From NCBI GenBank assembly GCA_011523845.1, contig WTFV01000042.1, forward strand, positions 1 to 60,453: a stretch of DNA of 60,453 bases, in the 5' to 3' direction. Under the pieces are notes generated by a model. The model made no database searches. It saw nothing but the letters and a program-made list of their open reading frames with translations, and was not told the DNA's origin. This document shows positions 32,249 to 41,800 of this stretch, piece by piece. The position numbers and the translations under genes were made by a program. Position 1 is the first letter of the stretch; each line of letters starts with the position of its first letter. This DNA comes from Acidobacteriota bacterium. GTDB taxonomy: Bacteria; Acidobacteriota; Vicinamibacteria; Vicinamibacterales; UBA8438.

Positions 32249-33327
32249 TGCGCATGCAGGGGCCCGACTACTTCGACCCGCGGCGCCGGCCGCCCGCGGT
32301 GGCCGACGTCCACCTCGACCGCCTGGTCTCGTTCTGCGAGGGCGGGCTCGACCGCAACCAGGCGCGCTTCGCCGCGTCGGTGATGCACCTGGGCGGCGTG
32401 TTCACCTCCGGGCAGGCCGGGGCGTGGCTCGACGCGCAGGTCTCCGGCTGGGACAGCGGCGAGGGGGAGCGGGCGTCGCTGCGCAAGCACGGCATCAACC
32501 GGTTCCTGCAGAGCCTGTTCCGCGAGTACGGCTCGACGCGGCGGCCGACGCGGCTGGCCTCGACGCACCGGATGCCGGCCGGCGGGCAGTTCGCCCACCT
32601 GGGCTCGCGGCCGGCCTACGAGGCGGTCGGCCTGGGCGAGTCGCGCTACCGGCGCCTGCCGCCGGCGCCGACGGCGATGCAGCGGCTGCTCCTGCACGAC
32701 TACGTGCTGCAGACCGGGAGCCGCTGGACGTGGTACGGGGCGACCGACCAGAAGCTGGCGCTCTTCGACGCGCTCGGTGTCGCCCGCGACGTGCTGCCGT
32801 CGCGTGACTACCGCGGCGAGGGTCCCGGCGGCGGGACGACGCGGCGCTGGTTCGTCGACCACCTGCCGGTGGGGGTGGGGGCGAGCTGGAAGCTCTGCTT
32901 CCCGTTCGTGTTCTGCGAGGAGCGGACGGTCGGCGCCGCGGTCTCCCGGCTGCAGCCCTACGGCCGGCTGTGGGCGGCGCTGCGCGCGATGGGGCTGTGG
33001 GTGCAGGTGGTCATCGTCGGCCAGTACGGCGACCCGGGGGACTGGGAGCGGCGCGTGGACAGGTACGTGGACCCGCCGTCGCGCGACGACCGCGAGCGGC
33101 TGGCGAACCGGGTGGAGCGGTACCTGATCGAGCGTCTGGACGGGGCCGCGGACGGCGCGGCGGTGCTGCGGGCGTACGGGGGCCGCCCGGGGGCGCAAGC
33201 CCGCCTGCGGGACCTGGAGAAGAGCCTCGCGCGGCTCGCGGCCGGCCCCGAGGCGATGGCGGTCGAGGTGTGGAACTCGGAACGGCTGTCGCAGCCGGCG
33301 TGGGCCCGCGCCGCCGGAGGGCACTGA
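32248..33327 (+). CDS. unknown T4SS-operon protein with winged-helix-like N-terminus
   Basis: The 359-residue protein starts at TGATG overlap and ends at the TGATG overlap with the coupling protein, so it is tightly built into the T4SS operon. The N-terminal part (LVSFCEGGLDRNQARFAASV MHLGGVFTSGQAGAWLDAQV) reads as a helical DNA-binding module, with FLQSLFREYG after it. The layout faintly resembles Replic_Relax proteins next to coupling-protein genes. I see no relaxase HUH or Tyr motif. It may be an accessory DNA-processing factor. Confidence 0.6.
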   Translation: MRMQGPDYFDPRRRPPAVADVHLDRLVSFCEGGLDRNQARFAASVMHLGGVFTSGQAGAWLDAQVSGWDSGEGERASLRKHGINRFLQSLFREYGSTRRPTRLASTHRMPAGGQFAHLGSRPAYEAVGLGESRYRRLPPAPTAMQRLLLHDYVLQTGSRWTWYGATDQKLALFDALGVARDVLPSRDYRGEGPGGGTTRRWFVDHLPVGVGASWKLCFPFVFCEERTVGAAVSRLQPYGRLWAALRAMGLWVQVVIVGQYGDPGDWERRVDRYVDPPSRDDRERLANRVERYLIERLDGAADGAAVLRAYGGRPGAQARLRDLEKSLARLAAGPEAMAVEVWNSERLSQPAWARAAGGH

Positions 33328-35603
33328 TGAGTCTGTTGCAGCGCCTCGCCGTCTCGTTGGTCGTCTGTATCGCCTGCTTCCTGGCCTTCCCGCTGTCGCT
33401 GGGCGAGGGCGGGGCGCTGGAGCTGGCCGAGCGCCGCCCGGCGGACCGGGCGGCGGCGTGGCGCATGGACGCCGGCGTGCGCTTCCTCGGCGTCGGCGCC
33501 GACCCGGACGTCGATCCGCTGCTCGTGTACGTGGCGGGCAACTCGCCGCGGGTCTACCGCTGGTTCGTGCTGATGTCGTTCTTCGCGCCGGGGGTGCTCT
33601 TCTTCGTCGGCTCGTCGGTCGCCGAGTCGGTGCTGCGGGTCTTCTTCGGGCGGCTGCTCGACTGGCACGTCGCCGGCAGGCTGCCGGCCTGGCCGCTCAG
33701 CAGGACCGACGCGAAGCCCTCGCTGGTCATCGGGGAGGTGCACCACAAGACGGAGCTGTGCGAGGTGGCGCGGCCGAAGTGGCTGCGGATGCCCGAGAAG
33801 GGCCTGTTCACCGGGCTCATCATCTTCGGGGCGATCGGCACCGGCAAGACCACCTCGTGCATGCGGCCGTTCTGCCGGCAGCTGCTCGAGTGGCAGGCGG
33901 GCGACCGGGAGAAGCGGGTCGCCGCGCTCGTGCTCGAGGTCAAGGGGGACTTCTGCTACGACGTGCAGGAGATGCTGCAGCAGTACGGGCGGATGGACGA
34001 CTACCTGGAGCTGTCGCTGCCGCCCGAGCCGGGGGACGAGGACTACGGCAAGCGGGAGGTCTGGCAGTGGAACCCGCTGTACTGCCCGTGGATGGACACC
34101 TACTCGCTGGCCTACTCGCTCGGGTCGATCATCAACCAGCTGTTCGGCGGGTCGAAGGAGCCGTTCTGGCAGCAGGCCTACACGAACGTGATCCGCTGGA
34201 TCCTGGCGACCTACCGCTCGCTGCCGGGCGGGTGGGTCACCTTCGCCGACGTGTACGACTGCATGCTGAGCAAGACGAAGCTGGAGAAGCTGATCGACCG
34301 GCACACGGCCCATGTCTACGGGCAGTTCGAGTACGAGGTGTTCGTCGACGCGGCCGTCTTCGAGGCGCAGCGCGACCGGCTGAGCAGGATCACGGTGACC
34401 GAGCAGGACATGCTCGACTACGCCCCGCTGGCGGGCACGCCGGTGGCCGGCGGGACGCGCAGGCACGGCTCGCTGTCGGAGCGCTGTCTCGGGCCGCCGG
34501 TGGACGGGAAGTACCAGCCGCGCGAGCACGTCTTCGACTGGACCGTCCTCGCGCAGCGCGCCGTGGTGCGGGTGGGCGAGTCCGGCTACAACGTGCTCGC
34601 CTGGGAGATGCGCAAGGAGGGGCGCCTCGTCGACTTCGCGGCCGAGGTGGTCAGCCAGCCGCTGCCGGACCTGGTGGCGCTCAATGCGCGCATCGACCAG
34701 TGGTACAAGGACGAGTGGCTCGGCCTCGACGAGAAGCTGCGCTCGTCGATCGTGCAGGGGATCTCGGTGTTCCTGGGAGTCTTCGTCGAGCCGCGGGTCG
34801 CGCGGGTCTTCTGCCCGAAGAACCCGGAGCAGATGACCGAGGCCGAGAAGGAGCGCCTGATCCCGCCGCTGCTCGAGACCATCGAGAGCGGGAAGGTGCT
34901 GGCGCTGAACATGCCGGGCGGGACCAACCCGGCGCTGGCGCGCGCGGCCGGGGTGATGCTCAAGGGGGCGTGGCTGTCGACGCTGCTGCTGCGGCCGAAG
35001 GCGATGAAGCTGAACCCGGAGAAGTTCTTCCGGCCCGCGGTGTTCATCTGCGACGAGTATCAGAGCTTCGTGACCACGGGGGAGAAGGACCCGGCGGGCG
35101 ACGAGAAGGCGTTCGCGCTCACGCGGCAGTCGCGCTGCGTCCCGATCGTGGCGACGCAGAGCATCTCGTCGATGCGCTCGGTGCTCGGCGACGGCGAGTC
35201 GTGGCGGGCGCTGCTGCAGACGCTGCGCTCGCGCATCTTCCTGTCGATGGCCGACGACGCCAGCCTGGAGACGGCCAGCAAGCTCCTGGGGCAGGTCAAC
35301 CGGATGCGGGCGTCGTTCTCGCTCTCGGAGAACACGGCGCGGGCCGCGGCGTCGCTGTTCACCGGGCGCATCGGGGGCGGTTCGGCCTCGGCGGGGCTCT
35401 CGAAGTCCTACGCGGAGAAGCGCGAGGCGCTCTTCCATCCGCGGGACATCTCGCTGCTGGGGACCTGCCAGGCGGTCGCGCAGATCTTCGACGGCAACAA
35501 GGTGCACGACGCCACGCGGGTGTACCTGAAGCCGGACTACAAGCCGCGCGATTTGCCGTACTGGCGCTGGTACGACGAGATGGAGCGCGACGAGCTCGTG
35601 TGA
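33327..35603 (+). CDS. VirD4/TraG-type coupling protein (T4CP)
   Basis: Couples the relaxosome to the secretion channel and energises DNA transfer. The 758-residue protein has two N-terminal membrane helices (LAVSLVVCIACFLAFPLSL and WFVLMSFFAPGVLFFVGSSV), Walker A GAIGTGKTT (about 168), the conserved VLEVKGDF strand, and Walker B FICDEYQSF (about 573). The motif VATQSISSMRSVLG follows. The sequence around GGGSASAGLSKSYAEKREAL FHP matches the C-terminal part of this family. It starts by TGATG coupling and ends 13 nt before the VirB11 gene. Confidence 0.92.
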   Translation: MSLLQRLAVSLVVCIACFLAFPLSLGEGGALELAERRPADRAAAWRMDAGVRFLGVGADPDVDPLLVYVAGNSPRVYRWFVLMSFFAPGVLFFVGSSVAESVLRVFFGRLLDWHVAGRLPAWPLSRTDAKPSLVIGEVHHKTELCEVARPKWLRMPEKGLFTGLIIFGAIGTGKTTSCMRPFCRQLLEWQAGDREKRVAALVLEVKGDFCYDVQEMLQQYGRMDDYLELSLPPEPGDEDYGKREVWQWNPLYCPWMDTYSLAYSLGSIINQLFGGSKEPFWQQAYTNVIRWILATYRSLPGGWVTFADVYDCMLSKTKLEKLIDRHTAHVYGQFEYEVFVDAAVFEAQRDRLSRITVTEQDMLDYAPLAGTPVAGGTRRHGSLSERCLGPPVDGKYQPREHVFDWTVLAQRAVVRVGESGYNVLAWEMRKEGRLVDFAAEVVSQPLPDLVALNARIDQWYKDEWLGLDEKLRSSIVQGISVFLGVFVEPRVARVFCPKNPEQMTEAEKERLIPPLLETIESGKVLALNMPGGTNPALARAAGVMLKGAWLSTLLLRPKAMKLNPEKFFRPAVFICDEYQSFVTTGEKDPAGDEKAFALTRQSRCVPIVATQSISSMRSVLGDGESWRALLQTLRSRIFLSMADDASLETASKLLGQVNRMRASFSLSENTARAAASLFTGRIGGGSASAGLSKSYAEKREALFHPRDISLLGTCQAVAQIFDGNKVHDATRVYLKPDYKPRDLPYWRWYDEMERDELV

Positions 35604-35616
35604 GGGGAGGCTGACG

Positions 35617-36948
35617 ATGGCGGTCGCGGGTGTCGCCGGCGCGGGCGGCGGGGAGCTGAAGCTCACGTCGCTGCGCAACGTGTTCCCGGCGATCGGGGAC
35701 CTGATCGAGGACGAGACGGTCACCGAGATCATGGTGGTCTCGGCGCGCACCGGCGAGGTGCTGGTGTTCTTCGAGAAGCGGGGCGTGCTGCACCAGATGC
35801 AGGCGCGCGGCGTCACGTGGCGCGACGTGCAGCGGCTGATCTACTCGATCGGGCGGCCGCTGGGCGTGGACCCCGACGTGGTGCCGCTGGCGGATGCGCG
35901 GCTGGCCGACGGCAGCCGGGTGGCGATCTGTTTGCCGCCGGCCGCCGAGGCGCCGGCGGTGACGATCCGGCGCTTCTCGAAGGTGGTGATGACCGGCGCC
36001 GAGCTGGTCGCGCTCGGCTCGCTGCCGCAGGAGGTGCTCGACCTGCTGGGGGCGACCCTCGCCCGGGGGGGCAACGCGCTGGTGGCCGGGGGCACCGGCT
36101 CGGGGAAGACGACGCTTCTGAACGCGCTGATCAAGCTGTTCCCGCCGGATCATCGGATCGTCGTCATCGAGGACACGATCGAGCTGAAGGTGGACCAGAA
36201 GAACGTGCTGCGTCTCGAGGCGCGGCAGCTGTCGGACTTCGACCTGACGATCCGCGACATGGTCAAGCACGCGCTGCGGCAGCGGCCGGACCACATCGTG
36301 GTGGGCGAGATCCGGGGTCCGGAGGCGCAGGACGTGCTGCAGGCGCTCAACACCGGGCACGGGGGGAGCCTGACGACCATCCATGCGAACACGGCGAAGG
36401 ACGCGCTGTCGCGGCTGGCCTCGTGCGCGATGCAGGCCGAGGACCGGCTGCCGTGGGACGTGCTGTGCCGCGGGGTGGCCAGCGCCTTCCACCTCGTGGT
36501 GCACCAGCACCGGCGTCCGGACGGCTCGCGGGGGGTGAGCGAGCTGCTGCGCGTGCACGGGTACGACCTGGCCACCGGCGAGTGGAAGGCGGACCTGCTG
36601 TGGCGCAGCAGGCATGCGGGCGGCGGCGGGGACTCTTCCCCCGTCCTGCCGCCGCTGGCCTCGGGCGTGTCCGCGGGCGGCAAGGCGGTGGCCGTGCGCG
36701 CCGGGGCCAGGCCGGGGGAGGGTGTGGTCGAGGTGGACCCGGAGGATCGCGGCACCGTCCCGCCGCCGGCGGCGCCGGGTCTGCCTTCGCCGGCGGTGGC
36801 CGAGCAGTTCGGGCGGCGCAAGGTGGTGTCGGAGCCGCCGGCCGACGTTCCTGCGCCGGACGGTACGGATGAAGGCGCGGGGAGCCGCGTGGTCGGCTAC
36901 CCGCACGGCGAGCCGGTGTCGCGGCCGGCCGACGGGGAGGGCCGTTGA
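35617..36948 (+). CDS. VirB11/CpaF-type secretion ATPase
   Basis: A hexameric ATPase that powers T4SS assembly or substrate transfer. The 443-residue protein has Walker A AGGTGSGKTTLLNAL (about 158), the Asp box VIEDTIELK, Walker B HIVVGEIRGPEAQDV (about 229), and the His box GHGGSLTTIHANT (about 248). A Pro/Ala/Gly-rich tail of about 100 residues extends beyond the usual family end. GGGGAGGC precedes the ATG, and the stop overlaps the next start. Confidence 0.92.
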   Translation: MAVAGVAGAGGGELKLTSLRNVFPAIGDLIEDETVTEIMVVSARTGEVLVFFEKRGVLHQMQARGVTWRDVQRLIYSIGRPLGVDPDVVPLADARLADGSRVAICLPPAAEAPAVTIRRFSKVVMTGAELVALGSLPQEVLDLLGATLARGGNALVAGGTGSGKTTLLNALIKLFPPDHRIVVIEDTIELKVDQKNVLRLEARQLSDFDLTIRDMVKHALRQRPDHIVVGEIRGPEAQDVLQALNTGHGGSLTTIHANTAKDALSRLASCAMQAEDRLPWDVLCRGVASAFHLVVHQHRRPDGSRGVSELLRVHGYDLATGEWKADLLWRSRHAGGGGDSSPVLPPLASGVSAGGKAVAVRAGARPGEGVVEVDPEDRGTVPPPAAPGLPSPAVAEQFGRRKVVSEPPADVPAPDGTDEGAGSRVVGYPHGEPVSRPADGEGR

Positions 36949-38195
36949 TGGCGAACGATGCCCGCCGGGAAGCACCGGGCGACGTCGTGGCGGACGTTGC
37001 GGGTGAGGCTGCCGCTCTGGACGTCCTGCGCGGGGGCGGCGCCGATCCCGCTGACGCCGGGACTCGGGAGGGTGGCGACCCGGGCCGCGGTGAGCCGTTC
37101 GGGGACCATCCTGACGGCGGGGGCGGCGATGCTCCGCCTGGTGCCGGGCCCGGCTCCGGCGGGGATCGCGGTCCGGAGTCGGCAGGGTCCGGGGACGGTG
37201 CCGGGGACCTGCTCGACCTGCGGGAGCCGGACTCGGAGAGCGGCTCGGACGGCGAGACTCCCGATCCGAGTCCGGAGGACCTCGCCGCCATTCGGAGGAC
37301 GTCCACGCGTCAGGCCACGGCTGGCCGCGAGGCCGCTTCGGCGGAGGCTGAAGTGGCGGTGCGCAAGGAGGTCCGGCGGATCCTCGGGCTCGACGGCCGG
37401 GTCGACTTCGAGGCGGAGAGCGTGCAGCACGTCATGGGCCTGACCCGCGACGGGGAGCGGGTGGACCCGGAGCTCGAGAAGGAGCTGCGGGCCGAGCTCG
37501 ACGCGCTCGGCATCGACCTCGATGTCGTGAAGCTGCGTTACGAGACGATGTCGGAGGACGACCGCCGGCAGCTGACGACCTTCGAGGTGCAGCAGGCGTT
37601 CCTGCGCGTGGTGGAGCGTGTCGATTCCCTGGCGACGCAGGCCTCGGTCTCGCTGGGGCACCGGATCGGCATGTTCGAGCGGGAGTCGAAGGACTACCTC
37701 AAGCTGTTCGCGGGCCTGCGCGTGCTGCTGGACGCGGAGGGGGAGAGGGTCGAGCAGATGCTCGGCGGGGTGCGCGAGAGGCTCCAGGAGGAGAAGGTGC
37801 ACCTGGAGGCGCTGGTCAAGCGTGTCGGCGATGAACGCGACCAGCTTCGGGACCTGCTCGAGGAGAGTCCGCAGACCATCGCGCAGGCTGCGAAGAAGAA
37901 GCTCGACGAGCAGGTGCTGGCCCTGGAGAAGGGATTCGAGCAGGCGGGCGGGCACCTGAAGTCGTGCGAGAACCGGGTGCACGCGATCATCGAGCGGCTG
38001 GGCTCGGCCGGGGCGGCGGCGACGGCCGTCGAGCAGGAGGCGGCGCGGGTCATGACGGAGCTGCAGCGCGTGGCGGGCGCGGGGTTCGCGGTCCGGCGCC
38101 TCGCACTGCTGGGCGGGGTGATCGGCTCGGCCGTGGGCGGCTTCTTCGCGTTCGTCGTGCTGCTGCTGCTGTGGGCGGCTACGGGAGGTTCCTGA
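36948..38195 (+). CDS. tail-anchored coiled-coil protein of the T4SS operon
   Basis: The 415-residue protein starts and ends with TGATG couplings. An acidic, Gly-rich disordered N-terminus (about 1-125) is followed by a long helical region (about 130-380, e.g. VQQAFLRVVERVDSLATQAS, ERLQEEKVHLEALVKRVGDE RDQLRDLLE). A single C-terminal membrane helix ends it (SAVGGFFAFVVLLLLWAA). Such tail-anchored coiled coils could organise the cytoplasmic face of the channel. No family recognised. Confidence 0.7.
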   Translation: MANDARREAPGDVVADVAGEAAALDVLRGGGADPADAGTREGGDPGRGEPFGDHPDGGGGDAPPGAGPGSGGDRGPESAGSGDGAGDLLDLREPDSESGSDGETPDPSPEDLAAIRRTSTRQATAGREAASAEAEVAVRKEVRRILGLDGRVDFEAESVQHVMGLTRDGERVDPELEKELRAELDALGIDLDVVKLRYETMSEDDRRQLTTFEVQQAFLRVVERVDSLATQASVSLGHRIGMFERESKDYLKLFAGLRVLLDAEGERVEQMLGGVRERLQEEKVHLEALVKRVGDERDQLRDLLEESPQTIAQAAKKKLDEQVLALEKGFEQAGGHLKSCENRVHAIIERLGSAGAAATAVEQEAARVMTELQRVAGAGFAVRRLALLGGVIGSAVGGFFAFVVLLLLWAATGGS

Positions 38196-38713
38196 TGCCG
38201 GAAGGGCTGGCCGCAGAGCGGCCTTCGGCGGCGGCGGCGCCCGCTTGCCTGCGGGTGCGGCTGTGGCCGCTGCCGCCCTCGGCGCAACTGCTGCGGCGCG
38301 TGGTCTCCGAGGTGCTGGGCGCCGAGCCGGCGGACAGCCTGCCGCTGGTGGTCGTCTCTCCGCTCGACGGCGTGCTGTCGGTTTCGCTGCCCCGCCGCGC
38401 GAGGCGCGTCGATCTCGAAGTGCCGCTCTCGGACCTGGTGGTCGGCACCGCCGGCTCGGCGAGCGGCGACGAGCCGGCGCATCTTCTGGCGACGGTGGCG
38501 CCGTCGGCGCCGTCGGCCGGCGTCCTGGCCGCCATGCGCGCCGGGTGGGGCCTCGCCGGCGGCGAGGGCCCGTGGATGGTCCTGACGGCCGATCCGGTGG
38601 CTTCGGCGGCGGCGCGCTGCGGGCCGCTCGCGCTGCGTCTCGCCGGAACGCCGCACGCCGCCGGCCGAGTGGTCTTCGGCGGCCTCGAAGTCTCTCGCAG
38701 CGCGTCCTCCTGA
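38195..38713 (+). CDS. hypothetical T4SS-operon protein
   Basis: A 172-residue, Ala/Leu-rich protein coupled to the tail-anchored protein by TGATG. It contains LRVRLWPLPPSAQLLRRVVS EVLGAEP and LPLVVVSPLDGVLSVSLPRR. No membrane helix, signal peptide or motif is evident. It is the last gene of the tightly coupled block; a 129-nt gap with a TATGCT box follows. Confidence 0.55.
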   Translation: MPEGLAAERPSAAAAPACLRVRLWPLPPSAQLLRRVVSEVLGAEPADSLPLVVVSPLDGVLSVSLPRRARRVDLEVPLSDLVVGTAGSASGDEPAHLLATVAPSAPSAGVLAAMRAGWGLAGGEGPWMVLTADPVASAAARCGPLALRLAGTPHAAGRVVFGGLEVSRSASS

Positions 38714-38842
38714 CGCGCGGTTCTCTCCTTCGTTTCGTTGTGCCGTGCCGGGGGGACGGCTTCGGCCCCCGCGTCCGTATGCTTGCGCCTGACCTGGAGC
38801 CGTTCCGTGCAAGGCGGGGCGGCGCCGGAAGGGAGCTAGCCG

Positions 38843-41800
38843 ATGGCCCGCCTGTCCCAGGAGTTCAAGGAGCGCGCGCTGGAGCTGCAGGGCACGGTGC
38901 GCGCGCGGACCTCGGCCGCGGAGACCGCCTGGGCGCTGCGCAGCGCGGCGCATACCGGCGAGGACGCCTTCGACGCGCTGGCGCGGCGGGTGACCTCGAG
39001 TCCGGTCCGGGTGGCCGGGGTGCTGTCGGGCGAGCACGACCCGCTGCTGCTGTGCGCGCTGGCCGGGAAACGCTCGATGGAGGACCTCGCGGGCGTGGCC
39101 CCGGCGGGCGGCCGCTCGAATGCGGCGCCGACGATGCTGGAGTCGCTGGCCGCCAGGCGCGTGCGGCAGCACTGGGAGCTCTGCCGGGCGGACCCGGCGC
39201 ATGCCAAGCGGCTGGAGGCGAAGTGGGCCGCGAGCCGGGCCACGATGCGCTCGGGGCATCTGGGAACGGCGCTGGGGGCGATGGAGGCGACCTACGGCGC
39301 AGCGTGCTCGGCCGAGCGCGAGGCGGCGCAGGGGCGGCTGGTGTCGACGGTGCCGCCGGCCTCGTGGGACCCGGCCGGTGCGCATGCGGGCAAGCTCGCA
39401 GGGTACGGCTTGGAGCGCTGGAACCGGATGCGCGGACAGGCGGTGGCCGAGACGCGGATGCCTGCGGAGTGGGAGCACCGGCGCACGGCGAGCCGGGGTC
39501 CGCAGCGCCCGCGGGCGCGCTTCGTCGCGCGCGGGGCGGGGCGTATGGAGCAGCTGGCCGACGCGCGTTTCTCGCCGCGCATGGCGGCCAGCCGGATCGC
39601 CTTCCAGGTGCGGCTGAAGCTGGCGATGGCGCGCGGTCCTGCGGCGACGCGGCGGTTCCTCACGTCGGTGGCGTCGAACCCGCGGCGGGCGGCGGCGGCC
39701 GTGCGCGCGCGGCTGGATCCGATGGTCGTCGCCGCGGCGATCGGCCCGCAGGCCATCGAGGGGCTGCTGGCCGGCAAGCCGGTGCGCGAGGCCGGGCCGC
39801 TGGGGCGGCTGCAGGACGAGTTGCACAAGCGGGACGTGGCGCGGCTGCAGAACGTGCGTACGGGGCAGGACGGCGGCGTTGCGGACCTTGCGGCGCAGCG
39901 CGACGCGCTCGACGGCGGGCTGGTTTCGGCGAAGGGGATGCGGGAGGCGAGCGCGCGCTTCGTCGACAAGGTCTGGCACGGGGACGACCGCCCGGCGGCG
40001 GCGGGCGGCGGGTGGAGCGCGGACAGCACCCTGGGGGAGCAGTTCCAGCAGGGGAGCGTGGATCGCAGCGTCCACGACGCGTGGCGGGCCCGGCGCGAGG
40101 CGGTGGTCGAAGGGGCCGGCGCGGCGCAGCTGCAGGAGCGGTTCGGGGCGGAGCGCTGGTCGCCGGTGGACTCGGCGGTCGCCGACCGGGCGGGAGAGGA
40201 GGCGCTCTCGGAGCGCTTCGCCGAGCTCGGCGGCGCCGATGCGGGGTACCGCCTGCGCCGCGAGGTCGTGGTCGCGGCGGACCCGCAGGCCGGCATCAAT
40301 CAGGTCGAGGCGCTGCATCTGGAGCGCCAGGACCTGCGCGCCGCGCGCGGCGAGGCGGTGTCGGACTTGCGGGCGGAGATCGACTGGGCGGAGGGGGACG
40401 CGGATCGGCGTCCTGGGGCTTCGGCTCCTTCGTCTACCGTTGTTCCCGTCCGCTTGCGTGACGAGGATTGCATTGCTTCCCAGCCCTCGCGTGATCCGGC
40501 TGCTCAGCAGATCCTTCGGGAGTACTTCGAGGAACACGGCGGTGAAGCCGCGGGTTATCGCCTTGTAGAGGACGATCTGACGGGCAGTCTGCGTCTGTAT
40601 GCCGCGCCGAACCCTCCTGGTCCTTCTTTCGATGTGGAGCGTCACATTCGTGATGAGACCCTCCACGAGGCTCTCTATCGTGCCGCGACTGATACCCGGG
40701 ACGGGTTTCGGTGTCTTCCGCCCGACCGCGCCGACGTCGTCCTGGATCCGAAGCCGCCGCATCGTCTCGGCGTTGCTTATCCCTCCGATGCGGAGGGACG
40801 CGAGATCCTCCAGGCGCGTTTGCAGGATCTCGGTGGAGCAGACAAGGGGTTCTCGCTCCGCACTGACCAGGATGGTTTTGTGTTCCTTGAGCAGGACCAT
40901 GACTCGTGGTGCGCGCGCTGTCGGCAGTCTCCGGATCTTGCTCAGGCGGATCGCGTGTGGGCAGAGAAGTTCCACGACGCGGGCGATGCTCGCGACAACG
41001 CACTCAGTTCCGAGGAGCGTGAAGCGAGGGAGCGTGCGTGGCGGGACGAGCGCCTTGGCTCGTCGGGTCCGTCGCAGTCTCCTCCCGGTGTCGGGTCGTC
41101 CCAGGTCCCCGGTGCCAGCGTCGTGATCCCGCCCGAGGCGCTGCGCGACGTCGAGATCGCCGAGGAAGACCTGCCGAAGATGACGCAGGAGGCGGAGCCG
41201 CCGCCCAACGGGTCGTGGAAGGTCCACGACGACGACCGGGTCGACCGCGTCATCCCGCGCGAGGACGGTTCGTACGAGGTCCGTTTCAAGGCGGGCGTGG
41301 TTCCGGTGCAGGGGGTGGGCGAGGACGCGGCGTCGCAGACGCACAAGCGGCGCACGGACCCGCAGCTGGTGGAGCTGCAGAACGAGCGCACCGAGCAGAC
41401 GGTCGAGCTCGAGCGGGCCGCGCAGGAGACGCTTGCCGGCGCGGTGGAACACTCCCGCGCCCCGTTCGACGTCGAGCGGGCGGGCTACATGCCGGGGGTG
41501 GCGGTCAACGCGTTCGATCGGCAGCCGATCGGCGGCGTCGACGGGGACCTGCTGCGCGCGAAGGCGATCCGCGAGGGTGAGGGCCACGACCTGCGCTTCG
41601 CCACCCGCGGGCAGATCGAGGCGGCCGGCGGCAGGGTGTCGCCCGATGCCGAGGGCGTGATCGTCATGCGCGAGGTACCGGTCTCGGCGCAGCCGTTCGG
41701 CAAGGACGGGAAGGTCGACGCGAAGGCGGACCCGGTCGAGTACCGCGTGAAGACGCCGCAGGTGTTCTACCACGTCTCGTCGGGGACCAACCTGGCTCGC

